Assembly (NCBI GenBank): GCA_002421915.1
Contig: DISA01000064.1
Span: forward strand, 23,733 to 53,448
Length of the DNA stretch: 29,716 nucleotides
Reading direction: 5' to 3'
Origin: Gallionellaceae bacterium UBA6222
GTDB lineage: Bacteria; Pseudomonadota; Gammaproteobacteria; Burkholderiales; Gallionellaceae
Shown here: positions 15,222 to 24,310 of the stretch, one piece after another
Layout of the letters: every line of letters starts with the position of its first letter
Numbering within the stretch: the stretch's first letter is position 1
The notes under the pieces: model-generated
The model's input: only the letters and a program-made list of their open reading frames with translations
Database searches by the model: none
Told to the model about the DNA's origin: nothing
Position numbers and translations under genes: made by a program

Positions 15222-16777
15222 AACGTGATTTCAGTGCGCTGCAAAGCGAATTTGATCTGCTGATCTGCGGCGGCGGGATCTATGGCGCGTGGACGGCATA
15301 TGATGCGGCGCTGCGCGGCTTGAGCGTCGCGCTGGTGGAGCAGGGGGATTGGGCGAGCGCCACGTCGTCCGCGTCGAGCAAGCTGATCCACGGCGGCCTG
15401 CGCTATCTGGAGACTTACGATTTCAAGCTGGTGAAGAAGGCGCTGACGGAACGGCAGAGGCTGTTGCGCATCGCGCCGCATCGCGTGTGGCCGCTGCGCT
15501 TCGGTGTGCCGGTGTACGCCGACAGCCGCAACGGCATGCTGAAATTGAAAGCCGGCCTGACTTTGTATGATGCGCTTGCGGGTTTTCCACCGGACGGGAT
15601 ACGCCATTATCGTTTTGCCGCGCAGAATTTTCTTGCGCATTTTCCATTCCTTGTCACTCCGGGTTTGCGCGGCGGTTATACCTATGGCGATGCGCAGACC
15701 GACGATGCGCGGCTGGTGCTGGAGCTGGTGGCGGGCGCACTGGCGCACGGCGCGGTGTGCGTGAATTACACCAGCGTGGTGGCGTGGGACGAAACGGACG
15801 GCAGGGTGTGCGGCGCGACGCTGCGCGACGAGGAGAGCGGTGCGTTGCGGTCAGTGCGGGCACGGCAATGCGTGAGCGCGAGCGGGCAGTGGCTGGCGAC
15901 GAATGAAACAGAGCGCGCCTGGTGTCGCTTGAGCAAGGGCGTGCATCTGGTGTTGCCGGCGTTGCCGACACGCGAGGCGATTCTGCTCACGGCGAAACAG
16001 GACGGTCGCGTGTTCTTCATCATTCCCTGGTACGGGCGCACCCTGCTCGGCACCACCGATACCGATTACCGCGGTGAGGTGAATCGGGTTGCGGTGGAGG
16101 CGGCGGACATCGATTACCTGCTGGCGGCGGCTAATGGCTATTTGCAAAAGCAATGGACGCGAGAAGATGTTATTGCCAGCTATGCCGGTCTGCGCGTGAT
16201 GAAGCAGAGCGACGCCGCGCATCCCTCTGCCGCCAGCCGCGATTGGGAAATTAAAACATCGGCCAACGGCCTGCATCATTCGGTCGGCGGCAAGCTCACT
16301 TCGGCGCGCGAAGACGCGGCGGCGATTGTTGATACGGTGTGCGCGCCACTCGGCGTCAGCACGGCGGGAACGAGCGGCACGCGCGCCTTGCCGTGGGCTC
16401 CGCAAACCGATTTTTCCGCGTGGTCGGCGGACGTTACGGCACGGGCACAACAGTTGGGTATCGATACCGAGAGTGCGCTGTGGCTGTTGCGCCGCCACGG
16501 CAGCCGCGTCGAACAGGTGTTTGAGCTTGTCGCGGCCACGCCGCAACGGGCGGTGCGCATCGTGCCGGAAGTGCCGCTGATCGAGGCGGATTTGCTGTGG
16601 TGCGCGCAGGACGAGATGGTGCTGCATCTGTCCGATCTGTTGCGCCGGCGCCTGCCGCTGCTGATTCTGGCGCGACTGGATGAAACGGCATTGCGTCGGT
16701 GCGCGGAAATGATTGCGCCGCTGCTGGCTTGGGAAGCGGCACGGGTCGAGCGCGAAGTGGCGGCGTGCCGCACATGA
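15218..16777 (+). CDS. glpD: FAD-dependent glycerol-3-phosphate dehydrogenase GlpD
   Basis: A 519-residue flavoprotein. The N-terminal dinucleotide fold has DLLICGGGIYGAWTAYDA (13-30) and an acidic strand end ALVEQGDWASATSS (38-51); SSKLIHGGLRYLE (53-65) is the GlpD hallmark. Later WYGRTLLGTTDTDY and GLRVMKQS, and HSVGGKLTSAREDA, are typical of the substrate and FAD sites. It oxidises sn-glycerol-3-phosphate to dihydroxyacetone phosphate and feeds electrons to quinones at the inner membrane. The GTG start at 15218 overlaps the GDPD stop in GTGA; no other in-frame start keeps the FAD motif intact. Size is near E. coli GlpD (501). Confidence 0.92.
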   Translation: MKRDFSALQSEFDLLICGGGIYGAWTAYDAALRGLSVALVEQGDWASATSSASSKLIHGGLRYLETYDFKLVKKALTERQRLLRIAPHRVWPLRFGVPVYADSRNGMLKLKAGLTLYDALAGFPPDGIRHYRFAAQNFLAHFPFLVTPGLRGGYTYGDAQTDDARLVLELVAGALAHGAVCVNYTSVVAWDETDGRVCGATLRDEESGALRSVRARQCVSASGQWLATNETERAWCRLSKGVHLVLPALPTREAILLTAKQDGRVFFIIPWYGRTLLGTTDTDYRGEVNRVAVEAADIDYLLAAANGYLQKQWTREDVIASYAGLRVMKQSDAAHPSAASRDWEIKTSANGLHHSVGGKLTSAREDAAAIVDTVCAPLGVSTAGTSGTRALPWAPQTDFSAWSADVTARAQQLGIDTESALWLLRRHGSRVEQVFELVAATPQRAVRIVPEVPLIEADLLWCAQDEMVLHLSDLLRRRLPLLILARLDETALRRCAEMIAPLLAWEAARVEREVAACRT

Positions 16778-18153
16778 CCGCTGCCATCGCACTCGATCTG
16801 GGCACCACGTCGATCAAGGCGGGCTTGCTGTCGCATGACGGCACGCTGGGCGGCATCGTCGCCCAACCCGCCCCCGCGATCGTGGCACACGATGGCCGTT
16901 ACGAGAGCGATGCGCTTGAATATGCGGAAACGGCGGATGCGGTGCTGGCGGAATGCATGGCCGGAACCGGCCAGCTCCCGCCGCTTGGACTGTGCAGTCA
17001 ACGCTCGTCGTTTCTGTTGTGGGAGCGCGCCAATGGGCAACCGGTCACGCCGCTCATTTCCTGGCAGGACGACAGAGGCGCGGCCAGTTGTGCGGACTTG
17101 CGCGCCGACGAACCCGTGATTCGCGCGCTCACCGGCTTGCCGCTGACGCCTTATTACTTGGCGCCCAAACTGCGGATGCTGCTGCGCGAGAACCCCGCCT
17201 GGCGCGAAAAGTTGGTGAGCGGCGAATGGCTGCTCGGCACGCTGGACACTTTTCTCATCTGGCGCTGGAGCGGTGGCAAGCGCCATCAGACCGATGCTTC
17301 GATGGCGGCGCGCACCTTGCTGCTGGACGTTCACCGCGGGCAATGGTCGCCGGCCTTGTGTGCATTGTTCGATATTCCGCCGTCAATATTGCCGCAGGTC
17401 ACGCCTTCCGTCGGCCTCGCGTTGCCCTTGCGGAACGGGTTGCGCTTGCAGGCCAGCGTGGGCGACCAGTCGGCGGCACTGCTGGCGGCGATCAGCGAGG
17501 GGCAGCCGGAAGCGCTGGTCAATCTGGGCACAGGCGGCTTTGTGGTGTGCTTTCTGCCGCAGGGGCGCAGCGTGCCGACGGGCTACCTGCAAACGCTGGT
17601 GTGGCAGGATGCCGCGCGGCAGACGCACCGGGCGGTGGAGGGCACGCTCAACTCGATTGCCGCCGCGCTGGCGGATTATCCGGTCGCGGCATGCCGGGTC
17701 GAAGACCTGGCGCAGGACGACATCTTTTGTCTGGCCGAACCGAGCGGACTGGGCGCGCCTTACTTTCGCAGTGACCTGGGGCTGACATTCTCTGCCCCGA
17801 CTGCCCATTTGCCGCCGCAACACATCGCGGCGCTGTTGCTGGAGGGCATCCTCTTTCGCGTGGTGCGCATCCTGGAGGACTTTCAGCACGAGTTCGGTCT
17901 GGAGCGCGTTTATCTTTCCGGCGGTTTGTCCAATTTGCCCGCTTTGCAACAGGGGTTGGCGCGCTGTCTGCCGTTCGTGTGCCTGCCGGCACAGAAAGAG
18001 ACCAGTCTGGAGGGCGCTGCGCGGCTGGTGGCGGGAATCGCCCGACCGGCACACGGACAGGGCAACAGAATTGATGGCGGCCCGCCGTCACCGGCCCTGA
18101 TGAAGAAATATGGGCGCTGGAAGGCTTGGCTGGATGGCTTGTTGCTTGTCTGA
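16774..18153 (+). CDS. FGGY-family carbohydrate kinase, glycerol-kinase-like
   Basis: A 459-residue sugar kinase. N-terminal phosphate loop ALDLGTTSIKAGLL, GLCSQRSSFLLWE, ISWQDDRGA and LTPYYLAPKLRMLL resemble GlpK, as does LGTLDTFLIWRWSGG. VGDQSAALLAA near 228 holds the likely catalytic aspartate, and VNLGTGGFVV the ATP loop. The protein is about 40 residues shorter than typical GlpK and diverges at the C-terminus, so another polyol is possible. The ATG overlaps the glpD stop (ATGA). As the last gene of this set it would phosphorylate free glycerol released by the hydrolase to glycerol-3-phosphate for GlpD. Confidence 0.83.
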   Translation: MTAAIALDLGTTSIKAGLLSHDGTLGGIVAQPAPAIVAHDGRYESDALEYAETADAVLAECMAGTGQLPPLGLCSQRSSFLLWERANGQPVTPLISWQDDRGAASCADLRADEPVIRALTGLPLTPYYLAPKLRMLLRENPAWREKLVSGEWLLGTLDTFLIWRWSGGKRHQTDASMAARTLLLDVHRGQWSPALCALFDIPPSILPQVTPSVGLALPLRNGLRLQASVGDQSAALLAAISEGQPEALVNLGTGGFVVCFLPQGRSVPTGYLQTLVWQDAARQTHRAVEGTLNSIAAALADYPVAACRVEDLAQDDIFCLAEPSGLGAPYFRSDLGLTFSAPTAHLPPQHIAALLLEGILFRVVRILEDFQHEFGLERVYLSGGLSNLPALQQGLARCLPFVCLPAQKETSLEGAARLVAGIARPAHGQGNRIDGGPPSPALMKKYGRWKAWLDGLLLV

Positions 18154-18173
18154 GCTAGGCCGTTGCAATGCGT

Positions 18174-18202
18174 TTGACAGGGCGGGAGGTCTCGCATAGA
18201 AT
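18174..18202 (+). promoter_or_regulatory. Sigma-70 promoter of rplM-rpsI
   Basis: TTGACA (18174-18179), a 17-base spacer and TAGAAT (18197-18202) make a near-consensus promoter about 48 bases before the rplM start. It lies just after the kinase gene stop. Confidence 0.85.
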
Positions 18203-18250
18203 GCGCGCCCTTCGCAGTCCGTTATCCATTTTTAAGTTTTAGGAAATGCC

Positions 18251-18688
18251 ATGAAAACATTTTCCGCCAAGCCGCACGAAGTCCAGCATGACTGGATTCT
18301 GGTCGATGCCGCCGACAAAGTGCTGGGCCGTCTAGCCAGTCAGATCGCTTCCCGCCTGCGCGGCAAGCACAAGGCCATCTATACCCCGCACGTCGATACC
18401 GGCGATTTCGTGGTGGTGGTCAACGCCGACAAGCTGCGCGTGACCGGCAACAAGGCACAGGACAAGATGTACTACCGCCACACCGGTTATCCCGGCGGTA
18501 TCTACGAAACAAACTTCATCAAGCTGCAACAGCGCCATCCGCAGCGCGTGCTGCAAAAGGCTGTGCGCGGCATGTTGCCAAAAGGCCCGCTGGGCTACGC
18601 CATGTTGAGCAAGCTCAAAGTGTACGGCGGCGCGACCCATCCGCACAGCGCGCAGCAACCCAAACCTACTGATCTGTTGAAGGCTTAA
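18251..18688 (+). CDS. rplM: 50S ribosomal protein L13
   Basis: A 145-residue L13, close to the E. coli length of 142. Typical segments are [17 protein letters not shown] (15-31), [20 protein letters not shown], then [10 protein letters not shown] and [16 protein letters not shown]13 binds 23S rRNA early in large-subunit assembly. AGGA 7 bases before the ATG supports the start. It is followed 3 bases later by rpsI, the usual pair, driven by the strong promoter just upstream. Confidence 0.98.
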   Translation: MKTFSAKPHEVQHDWILVDAADKVLGRLASQIASRLRGKHKAIYTPHVDTGDFVVVVNADKLRVTGNKAQDKMYYRHTGYPGGIYETNFIKLQQRHPQRVLQKAVRGMLPKGPLGYAMLSKLKVYGGATHPHSAQQPKPTDLLKA

Positions 18689-18691
18689 ATC

Positions 18692-19084
18692 ATGAGCGTG
18701 ACTTATAACTACGGAACAGGCCGTCGCAAGAGCGCGGTGGCACGTGTGTTCATCAAGCCGGGCAAGGGCGAGATCATCGTCAACGACAAACCGATCGATG
18801 TGTTTTTCTCGCGCGAGACCGGTCGCATGGTTGCGCGCCAACCGCTGGAACTGACTGAAACGGCGGGCAAGTTCGACATCATGGTGAACGTATCCGGCGG
18901 CGGTGAATCCGGTCAGGCCGGTGCGGTGCGCCACGGTATCACACGCGCATTGATCGATTATGATGCAACGCTGAAGCCGACCTTGAGTCAGGCCGGTTTG
19001 GTTACCCGCGATGCACGCGAGGTCGAGCGTAAAAAAGTGGGTTTGCGCAAGGCTCGCCGCAGGAAACAATTCTCCAAGCGTTAA
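18692..19084 (+). CDS. rpsI: 30S ribosomal protein S9
   Basis: A 130-residue S9, the same length as in E. coli. It starts [16 protein letters not shown] and has [19 protein letters not shown] in the middle. The basic tail ends [17 protein letters not shown], whose last residues reach the ribosomal P site. It is co-transcribed with rplM, and a terminator follows the stop by about 20 bases. Confidence 0.98.
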   Translation: MSVTYNYGTGRRKSAVARVFIKPGKGEIIVNDKPIDVFFSRETGRMVARQPLELTETAGKFDIMVNVSGGGESGQAGAVRHGITRALIDYDATLKPTLSQAGLVTRDAREVERKKVGLRKARRRKQFSKR

Positions 19085-19104
19085 GCTTGTGGAGAACCGG
19101 AAAG

Positions 19105-19125
19105 GCCGCCTTTGGGCGGCTTTTT
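19105..19125 (+). terminator. Rho-independent terminator after rpsI
   Basis: A perfect 6-bp stem GCCGCC/GGCGGC with loop TTTG is followed by five T. It closes the rplM-rpsI operon 20 bases after the rpsI stop. Confidence 0.9.
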
Positions 19126-19159
19126 CATTTATCATCCCGCTACTTTTTTGGAGGGAAGT

Positions 19160-20188
19160 ATGATCAAGGTCGGCATCGTCGGTGGAACGGGTTATACCGG
19201 AGTCGAACTGCTTCGGTTGTTGGCAACGCATCCGCAGGTGGCGTTGCGCACGATCACTTCACGCGCCGATGCCGGAATACCGGTCAGCCAGATGTTCCCC
19301 AGTTTGCGCGGCTATATTGATTTGACCTTTACCCATCCGGATGAGGCGCATCTCGATCAGTGTGACGTGGTGTTCTTCGCCACCCCCAACGGAATCGCCA
19401 TGCAGCAAACACGCGCCTTGCTTGACGCAGGTGTGAAGGTTATCGATCTGGCCGCGGACTTTCGCATCAAGGATATCGCTGAATGGGAGAAATGGTACGG
19501 CATGCCCCACGCCTGCCCCGATCTGGTGGCAGAAGCGGTGTACGGTTTGCCGGAAGTGAATCGGGCGCAGATCAAACAGGCGCGCTTGGTGGCCAATCCC
19601 GGCTGTTATCCGACGGCGGTGCAGTTAGGATTTATTCCCTTGCTGGAAGCCGGGTTGGTCGATGCCGGCTCGCTGATTGCCGATGCCAAGTCCGGCGTAT
19701 CGGGTGCGGGGCGCAAGGCTGAAGTGAGTGCGCTTTTTGCGGAGGCTGCCGATAGTTTCAAGGCTTATGGTGTGGGTGGCCATCGCCATCTGCCCGAGAT
19801 CAGGCAGGGGTTGGCACGCGCAACGGGCGGCGAAGTCGGTCTGACTTTCGTGCCGCATCTGACGCCGATGATTCGCGGCATTCATGCCACGCTCTATGCG
19901 CGCCTGAAAAAAGAGGCGGACCTGCAAGCCGTGTTCGAGCAGCGTTACGCCGGTGAAGCCTTCGTCGATGTGCTGCCCGCGGGAAGTATGCCGGAGACAC
20001 GCTCGGTACGCGGCTCGAATCATTGCCGTATCGCCGTCCATCGGCCGCAGGGTGGCGATACAGTGGTGGTGCTGTCGGTGATCGACAATCTGGTCAAAGG
20101 TGCCGCCGGGCAGGCGATCCAGAATATGAACATCATGTGCGGGCTGGCCGAAGACGATGGCCTGCACGTGGTTCCTTTGCTACCATGA
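19160..20188 (+). CDS. argC: N-acetyl-gamma-glutamyl-phosphate reductase ArgC
   Basis: A 342-residue enzyme of arginine synthesis that reduces N-acetylglutamyl phosphate to the semialdehyde with NADPH. The N-terminal dinucleotide loop is [18 protein letters not shown] (4-21). The catalytic cysteine is C149 in NPGCYPTAV, and HRHLPEI with its histidine follows near 210. The length fits the type 1 ArgC of proteobacteria. GGAGGG precedes the ATG at 19160 by about 4 bases; an in-frame upstream extension would overlap the terminator. The next gene starts 4 bases after its stop. Confidence 0.97.
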   Translation: MIKVGIVGGTGYTGVELLRLLATHPQVALRTITSRADAGIPVSQMFPSLRGYIDLTFTHPDEAHLDQCDVVFFATPNGIAMQQTRALLDAGVKVIDLAADFRIKDIAEWEKWYGMPHACPDLVAEAVYGLPEVNRAQIKQARLVANPGCYPTAVQLGFIPLLEAGLVDAGSLIADAKSGVSGAGRKAEVSALFAEAADSFKAYGVGGHRHLPEIRQGLARATGGEVGLTFVPHLTPMIRGIHATLYARLKKEADLQAVFEQRYAGEAFVDVLPAGSMPETRSVRGSNHCRIAVHRPQGGDTVVVLSVIDNLVKGAAGQAIQNMNIMCGLAEDDGLHVVPLLP

Positions 20189-20192
20189 GCCG

Positions 20193-20936
20193 ATGATCAC
20201 CGGATTCAAACGCCGTTTCAGCATTTCCGCGCCGCGACTCGCGGTGCGTCCGCACGTTCCGTGGTATGTGCGCTGGGCGATCACCTTGCCATTCCTTTTG
20301 GTTTTTGGTTTTTTGGTCTGGTGGGCATATGACGCCGGGATGGCATTGGCGGGATTCCATCGTGGCGAGGCGGAGCAGGAGATCGCGCAGTTGCGCGAAA
20401 AAGTATCCTGGCTGGAAGCGAAGAACGCCGAACAGAACCGGCAGATCGCGGTACATGAGCGTCAGGCACAGATGCAACTGGCGGCTGCGGACGAAGTGCA
20501 GGAGCAGGTCGCTGCTTTGCAGGATGAGAACGGCCGTCTGCGCGAGGATCTGTCTTTCTTCCAGAGTTTGCCGCTGACAGCGGGGCGCGATGCGGAGCTG
20601 TCGATCCATAGCGTAAAGCTGGAGCCGGGTAGCCTGCCGGGTGAATATCACTGCCGCATGTTGCTGGTACAGGGTGTGCAGCGGCGCGGGCGGGTGTTTC
20701 AGGGCGATCTGCAGGTGGTGGTCAACGGCGAGCGGGGCGGCCAGAAAGTGGTGTTACAATTCCCGGCTCCGAACTCTGCCGAAGTCGCCGCACAGCAGCT
20801 GAATTTCAAATATTACCAGCGCGTCGAACGCATCTTCCGCCTGCCGGAGGGAATGCAGATCGACAGCGTGCAGATCAGGGTATTCGAGAAGGGCATGCAG
20901 GAGCCGAAAATCACGCAGACAGTCCTGCTTTCATAA
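20193..20936 (+). CDS. Membrane-anchored coiled-coil protein of unknown function (DUF6776-like)
   Basis: A 247-residue protein: basic N-terminus, one transmembrane helix near 28-48 (WAITLPFLLVFGFLVWWAY), a coiled coil of about 55-110 rich in E, Q and L (REKVSWLEAKNAEQNRQIAV), then a beta-rich periplasmic domain with RMLLVQGVQRRGRVFQGDLQ and VFEKGMQEPKITQ. I recall such proteins beside bactofilin in betaproteobacteria, annotated as DUF6776; the number is from memory. The start at 20193 is 4 bases after argC. A role with bactofilin in envelope organisation is an inference from adjacency. Confidence 0.8.
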   Translation: MITGFKRRFSISAPRLAVRPHVPWYVRWAITLPFLLVFGFLVWWAYDAGMALAGFHRGEAEQEIAQLREKVSWLEAKNAEQNRQIAVHERQAQMQLAAADEVQEQVAALQDENGRLREDLSFFQSLPLTAGRDAELSIHSVKLEPGSLPGEYHCRMLLVQGVQRRGRVFQGDLQVVVNGERGGQKVVLQFPAPNSAEVAAQQLNFKYYQRVERIFRLPEGMQIDSVQIRVFEKGMQEPKITQTVLLS

Positions 20937-20948
20937 TGGAGTGACAAA

Positions 20949-21356
20949 ATGTTTGGCAAACACAGCAAACCGCAGAGCCGAATCGACTCGCTAATCGGGC
21001 TCGGTACCAAAGTAACGGGTGATGTTCATTTTACCGGCGGCTTGCGCGTGGATGGCGAGATTTGCGGCAGTGTCATTGCCGATCAGGGCAAGGCGAGTAC
21101 ACTGGTGCTGAGTGAACAAGCCAGGGTGAATGGCGAGATCCGCGTTACCCATCTGGTGTTGAATGGCACGGTGACAGGACCGATCGAAGCCAGCGAGTAT
21201 CTGGAACTACAGAGCAAAGCCAAGGTCACAGGCGATGTGAAATATAAAACACTGGAGATACAGCTGGGTGCCATCGTCGAGGGAAAACTGGCGCACATCA
21301 GTGAAATATCGGAAAAGGTGGTGCCGCTTAAAGTGAGTGGCGCAGAGTCGAAATAA
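20949..21356 (+). CDS. Bactofilin
   Basis: A 135-residue bactofilin: short disordered ends around a right-handed beta-helix core of repeating [20 protein letters not shown], then [20 protein letters not shown] and [20 protein letters not shown]. These proteins polymerise without nucleotides into filaments that scaffold cell-wall enzymes. GGAG lies 8 bases before the ATG. It follows the membrane coiled-coil gene by 12 bases and precedes erpA by 17, all one direction. Confidence 0.95.
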   Translation: MFGKHSKPQSRIDSLIGLGTKVTGDVHFTGGLRVDGEICGSVIADQGKASTLVLSEQARVNGEIRVTHLVLNGTVTGPIEASEYLELQSKAKVTGDVKYKTLEIQLGAIVEGKLAHISEISEKVVPLKVSGAESK

Positions 21357-21373
21357 CCCCAAGGAGAAATGAC

Positions 21374-21724
21374 ATGAATACAGTGACCGAAACGCAAGAC
21401 CCGCTGTTTTTCACCGACAGCGCGGCGAACAAAGTGAAGCAGTTGATCGAGGAAGAGGGTAACACCGAACTGAAGTTGCGGGTTTTCGTCAGTGGCGGTG
21501 GTTGTTCCGGTTTTCAGTATGGCTTCACGTTTGATGAGGTCGTCAACGATGACGATACCGTGATGAGCAAGAATGGCGTGCAACTGCTGATTGATCCGAT
21601 GAGCTTCCAATATCTGGTGGGTGCCGAGATTGATTACAGTGAAGGATTGGAAGGCTCACAATTCGTCATCAAGAATCCGGGTGCCACGACGACCTGCGGT
21701 TGCGGGTCTTCGTTCTCTGTTTGA
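21374..21724 (+). CDS. erpA: Iron-sulfur cluster insertion protein ErpA
   Basis: A 116-residue A-type Fe-S carrier with the three cluster cysteines C44 (in [11 protein letters not shown]), C108 and C110 (in TTCGCGSSF). The length and the start [17 protein letters not shown] fit ErpA rather than IscA. It hands 4Fe-4S or 2Fe-2S clusters to target enzymes. AAGGAG lies 7 bases before the ATG. A terminator follows 21 bases after the stop. Confidence 0.95.
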   Translation: MNTVTETQDPLFFTDSAANKVKQLIEEEGNTELKLRVFVSGGGCSGFQYGFTFDEVVNDDDTVMSKNGVQLLIDPMSFQYLVGAEIDYSEGLEGSQFVIKNPGATTTCGCGSSFSV

Positions 21725-21745
21725 TATTTTGCCAGTCTGAAAAAG

Positions 21746-21769
21746 AAGGGTGCAGTTGCCCCCTTTTTT
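21746..21769. terminator. Terminator between convergent erpA and anmK, possibly bidirectional
   Basis: An imperfect stem AAGGGTGC/GCCCCCTT with loop AGTT is followed by six T on the plus strand. An A-run on its left (21740-21744) gives a T-run for the minus strand, so it may also end the anmK transcript. Confidence 0.8.
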
Positions 21770-21773
21770 ATTG

Positions 21774-22871
21774 TCAAGCCGGATAAATCGAGCCCAAAAC
21801 ACAGGGATGGCGCGCGCCGGTGACGGCAGGCAAATTGGCAGGGCGCAGATGAAGTCTCTGCTGTGCCAGCCAGGCGAAGGCGACCGCCTCCATCCAGTCG
21901 GCCGGAATGCCCAAAACATCTGTTTGCCGGATGCGGCTCGCGGGTAATGCGGCGCGTAAACGCGCCATCAGCGCAGCGTTGTGTGCCCCGCCGCCGCATA
22001 CATAAATTTCTTCCGTTCCGGGGCAATCACGGTATACGGCAGCAGCGATGCTGTTGGCAGTGAGTGCCAGCAAGGTTGCCTGCACATCGGCGGGAGATTC
22101 TTCGCCGTTCAGGTGATTTTCCAGCCATTCCAAGTTGAACAGGTCGCGCCCCGTGCTCTTCGGCGGCGGGGACGCAAAGTAGGGGGCGTCGAGCAGTGCC
22201 TGCAACAAGTCCGGGATGATTTTTCCGCTGTTTGCCCAAGCGCCGTCTGCGTCATAGGCTATACCGCGGTGTCTCGCGATCCAGGCATTCATCAGCAGGT
22301 TGCCGGGGCCGGTATCAAAGCCGGTTGTTGGCTGGTCCGGGGCAAGATTGGTCAGGTTGGCGATGCCGCCGATATTGAGAATCGCGCGATGAAGGGATGG
22401 ATGGCGGAAAATCCGGTCATGGAAGGCGGGTACCAGCGGTGCGCCTTGCCCTCCTGCCGCGATGTCACGCGAGCGAAAGTCGCAGACAACGGTGATCCCG
22501 CTCAATTCAGCCAGCAATGCGCCATTATTGAGTTGCAGGGTATAGCCCAGCTCCGGACGGTGGCGCACGGTCTGTCCATGGCAGCCGATGGCGCGCACCC
22601 GTTGTGCTTCGACTGCGGCTTGTTGCAGGAGGGCGCGGATAGCCCCGGCGTAGTCTCCGGCCAACTGATTCGCAGCAAGCTGGGCGCGATGCAACTCGTC
22701 CGCACCGGGTGCGTGCAGCTCAAGCAGGGTTTCGACCAGATCAGGTGAATAAGGCTGAAAATGGCTGGCGATGAGTGAGGGCGAGGCAGTCAGATCGACC
22801 AGGGCGACATCAACGCCGTCCAGACTGGTGCCGGACATGATGCCAAGGTAAAGCTCCGGGCCGTTCCGCAC
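21774..22871 (-). CDS. anmK: Anhydro-N-acetylmuramic acid kinase AnmK
   Basis: A 365-residue sugar kinase of peptidoglycan recycling, converting 1,6-anhydroMurNAc to MurNAc-6-phosphate. The ATP loop GIMSGTSLDGVDVAL (10-24) and GCHGQTVRHRP, then NIGGIANLTNL and GFDTGPGN, are family signatures; VCGGGAHNAALM lies near the end. The start is a GTG at 22869-22871 directly after the stop of the upstream peptidase gene (no gap), so translational coupling is probable. No later start keeps the ATP loop. The pairing with a cell-wall peptidase fits wall turnover. Confidence 0.95.
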   Translation of the reverse strand: MRNGPELYLGIMSGTSLDGVDVALVDLTASPSLIASHFQPYSPDLVETLLELHAPGADELHRAQLAANQLAGDYAGAIRALLQQAAVEAQRVRAIGCHGQTVRHRPELGYTLQLNNGALLAELSGITVVCDFRSRDIAAGGQGAPLVPAFHDRIFRHPSLHRAILNIGGIANLTNLAPDQPTTGFDTGPGNLLMNAWIARHRGIAYDADGAWANSGKIIPDLLQALLDAPYFASPPPKSTGRDLFNLEWLENHLNGEESPADVQATLLALTANSIAAAVYRDCPGTEEIYVCGGGAHNAALMARLRAALPASRIRQTDVLGIPADWMEAVAFAWLAQQRLHLRPANLPAVTGARHPCVLGSIYPA

Positions 22872-24170
22872 TTAATCGAGTCGGGCGATGCGCGTATTGC
22901 GCAGGAGTGAGAGCCGGGTGTGCAGTATCTGGGCCTTTTCCATAAATACCGATTGTTGTGCCTCGCTGATCGGCTTTCCGTCCGGGAGTGCTACCTTCAA
23001 CGGATCACGCTGGACCCCGTTGATCTTGAATTCATAGTGCAAATGGGGCCCGCTGGCGAGTCCGGTCTTGCCGACGTAGCCGATGAGTTCACCCTGGCTG
23101 ACACGTTGTCCGCGCCGGATGCCGCTGGCGAAGCCGGACAAGTGGCCATAGACCGTCTGATAATGCCCCTGATGATTCAATATCACCACATTCCCGTATC
23201 CGCCCTGTTTGCCGACAAAGGCCACTACACCGTCTGCAGTCGCCCGTGCCTTGGTGCCGATGGGGGCGGCGTAATCCACCCCTTTGTGGGCGCGCCAGCG
23301 GTTGAGTACCGGATGAAAGCGAGAATTGCTGAAACCGGAACTGACTCTTGAGAACTCAATGGGGGAGCGCAAAAAGGCTTTGCGCATGCTCTTGCCGTCC
23401 GGGGAAAAATAGTCGCCGCCGTGATCGGTGGTTTCGAAATAGAAAGCCTGCAGGGTGCGCCCGTGGTTGACAAATTCGGCGGCAAGGATGCGCACGTTGC
23501 GCGTTGCCTCGCCGTTGAGAAAGGGTTGCTCATAAATGACGCTGAATTTATCGCCGCGCCGCAGGTCGCGGTGGAAGTCGATGTCGCCACCAAAAACTTC
23601 CACAAGTTGGTTGGCCACGGCATCGGGCAAGTTCGCTTCATCGGTGGCGGCGTACAGGCTGCTACTGATCTCCCCGGTCTGCACAAACATCCTGCGCTCT
23701 TCCAGTGCCGGCTGCGACGCTACCTTGAACTGCCCGCTGTCGGAGGCAATAATGATCTGGTTGCCGTCATTGTCAATATAGGACAAGGCCAGCAGGTGCG
23801 AGTCTGCGCCCGTTTTGGCCTGTACTCTTTTGCCCGGACGCAATTGGCGCAGGGAACCGGTTTCTGTAGCGCGGCGCAAAAAATTGTCGGCGGCCTCATC
23901 CTGCACATTCAAGCGGCGCAATAATTCACTCACCGTATCACCGCGCTGAATCCATTCGCTGTGCCAGTAGGCCGGATTTGTTCCGAAGGTTTCTGTTGCG
24001 GGTGGCAGCTCAATATCTGCCGTGAGCGTGCGTTGGAAACTTGGCGCCGTATCCCGCTGCGGCATGATGCCAAAGGCCGCCACCACCCCCAGCAAAGGCA
24101 GGGTGGACAAGGCGACGAACCAGCGCAGCTTCATCTTGTGCGCGTGTAATAGAGAGTTTTGAGGTAACAT
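22872..24170 (-). CDS. M23-family peptidoglycan peptidase (MepM-like)
   Basis: A 432-residue envelope protein. One N-terminal membrane anchor or signal (about 13-35), a LysM-like/OapA segment around 73-120 ([17 protein letters not shown]), then the M23 domain about 265-395 with zinc and catalytic residues H295 and D299 in [11 protein letters not shown]343 in YGHLSG, and HLHYE (376-380). All are present, so it should be an active endopeptidase cutting peptide cross-links in peptidoglycan, like E. coli MepM. GGGAGG lies 5 bases before the ATG. It is divergent from tyrS and coupled to anmK. Confidence 0.92.
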   Translation of the reverse strand: MLPQNSLLHAHKMKLRWFVALSTLPLLGVVAAFGIMPQRDTAPSFQRTLTADIELPPATETFGTNPAYWHSEWIQRGDTVSELLRRLNVQDEAADNFLRRATETGSLRQLRPGKRVQAKTGADSHLLALSYIDNDGNQIIIASDSGQFKVASQPALEERRMFVQTGEISSSLYAATDEANLPDAVANQLVEVFGGDIDFHRDLRRGDKFSVIYEQPFLNGEATRNVRILAAEFVNHGRTLQAFYFETTDHGGDYFSPDGKSMRKAFLRSPIEFSRVSSGFSNSRFHPVLNRWRAHKGVDYAAPIGTKARATADGVVAFVGKQGGYGNVVILNHQGHYQTVYGHLSGFASGIRRGQRVSQGELIGYVGKTGLASGPHLHYEFKINGVQRDPLKVALPDGKPISEAQQSVFMEKAQILHTRLSLLRNTRIARLD

Positions 24171-24192
24171 TCGCGCCTCCCGGGGCGGCGGT

Positions 24193-24227
24193 ATTTCAGC
24201 GTTCAGGACACAGCAATTGGCTGAAAT
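24193..24227. repeat. Inverted repeat between the M23 peptidase and tyrS
   Basis: ATTTCAGC (24193-24200) and GCTGAAAT (24220-24227) are perfect 8-bp arms around 19 bases; flanking GG/CC bases extend pairing with a bulge. No T-run follows. It sits in the 140-base divergent promoter region and could be an operator or an RNA hairpin. Confidence 0.5.
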
Positions 24228-24310
24228 CCGGGTGCCACTTTAACAGAAAGCCCAGCCCCCTCAAAATCCGTTCGGGCGGCGAGCGTGCAACAGACAAGCG
24301 GTCTTTTGAT

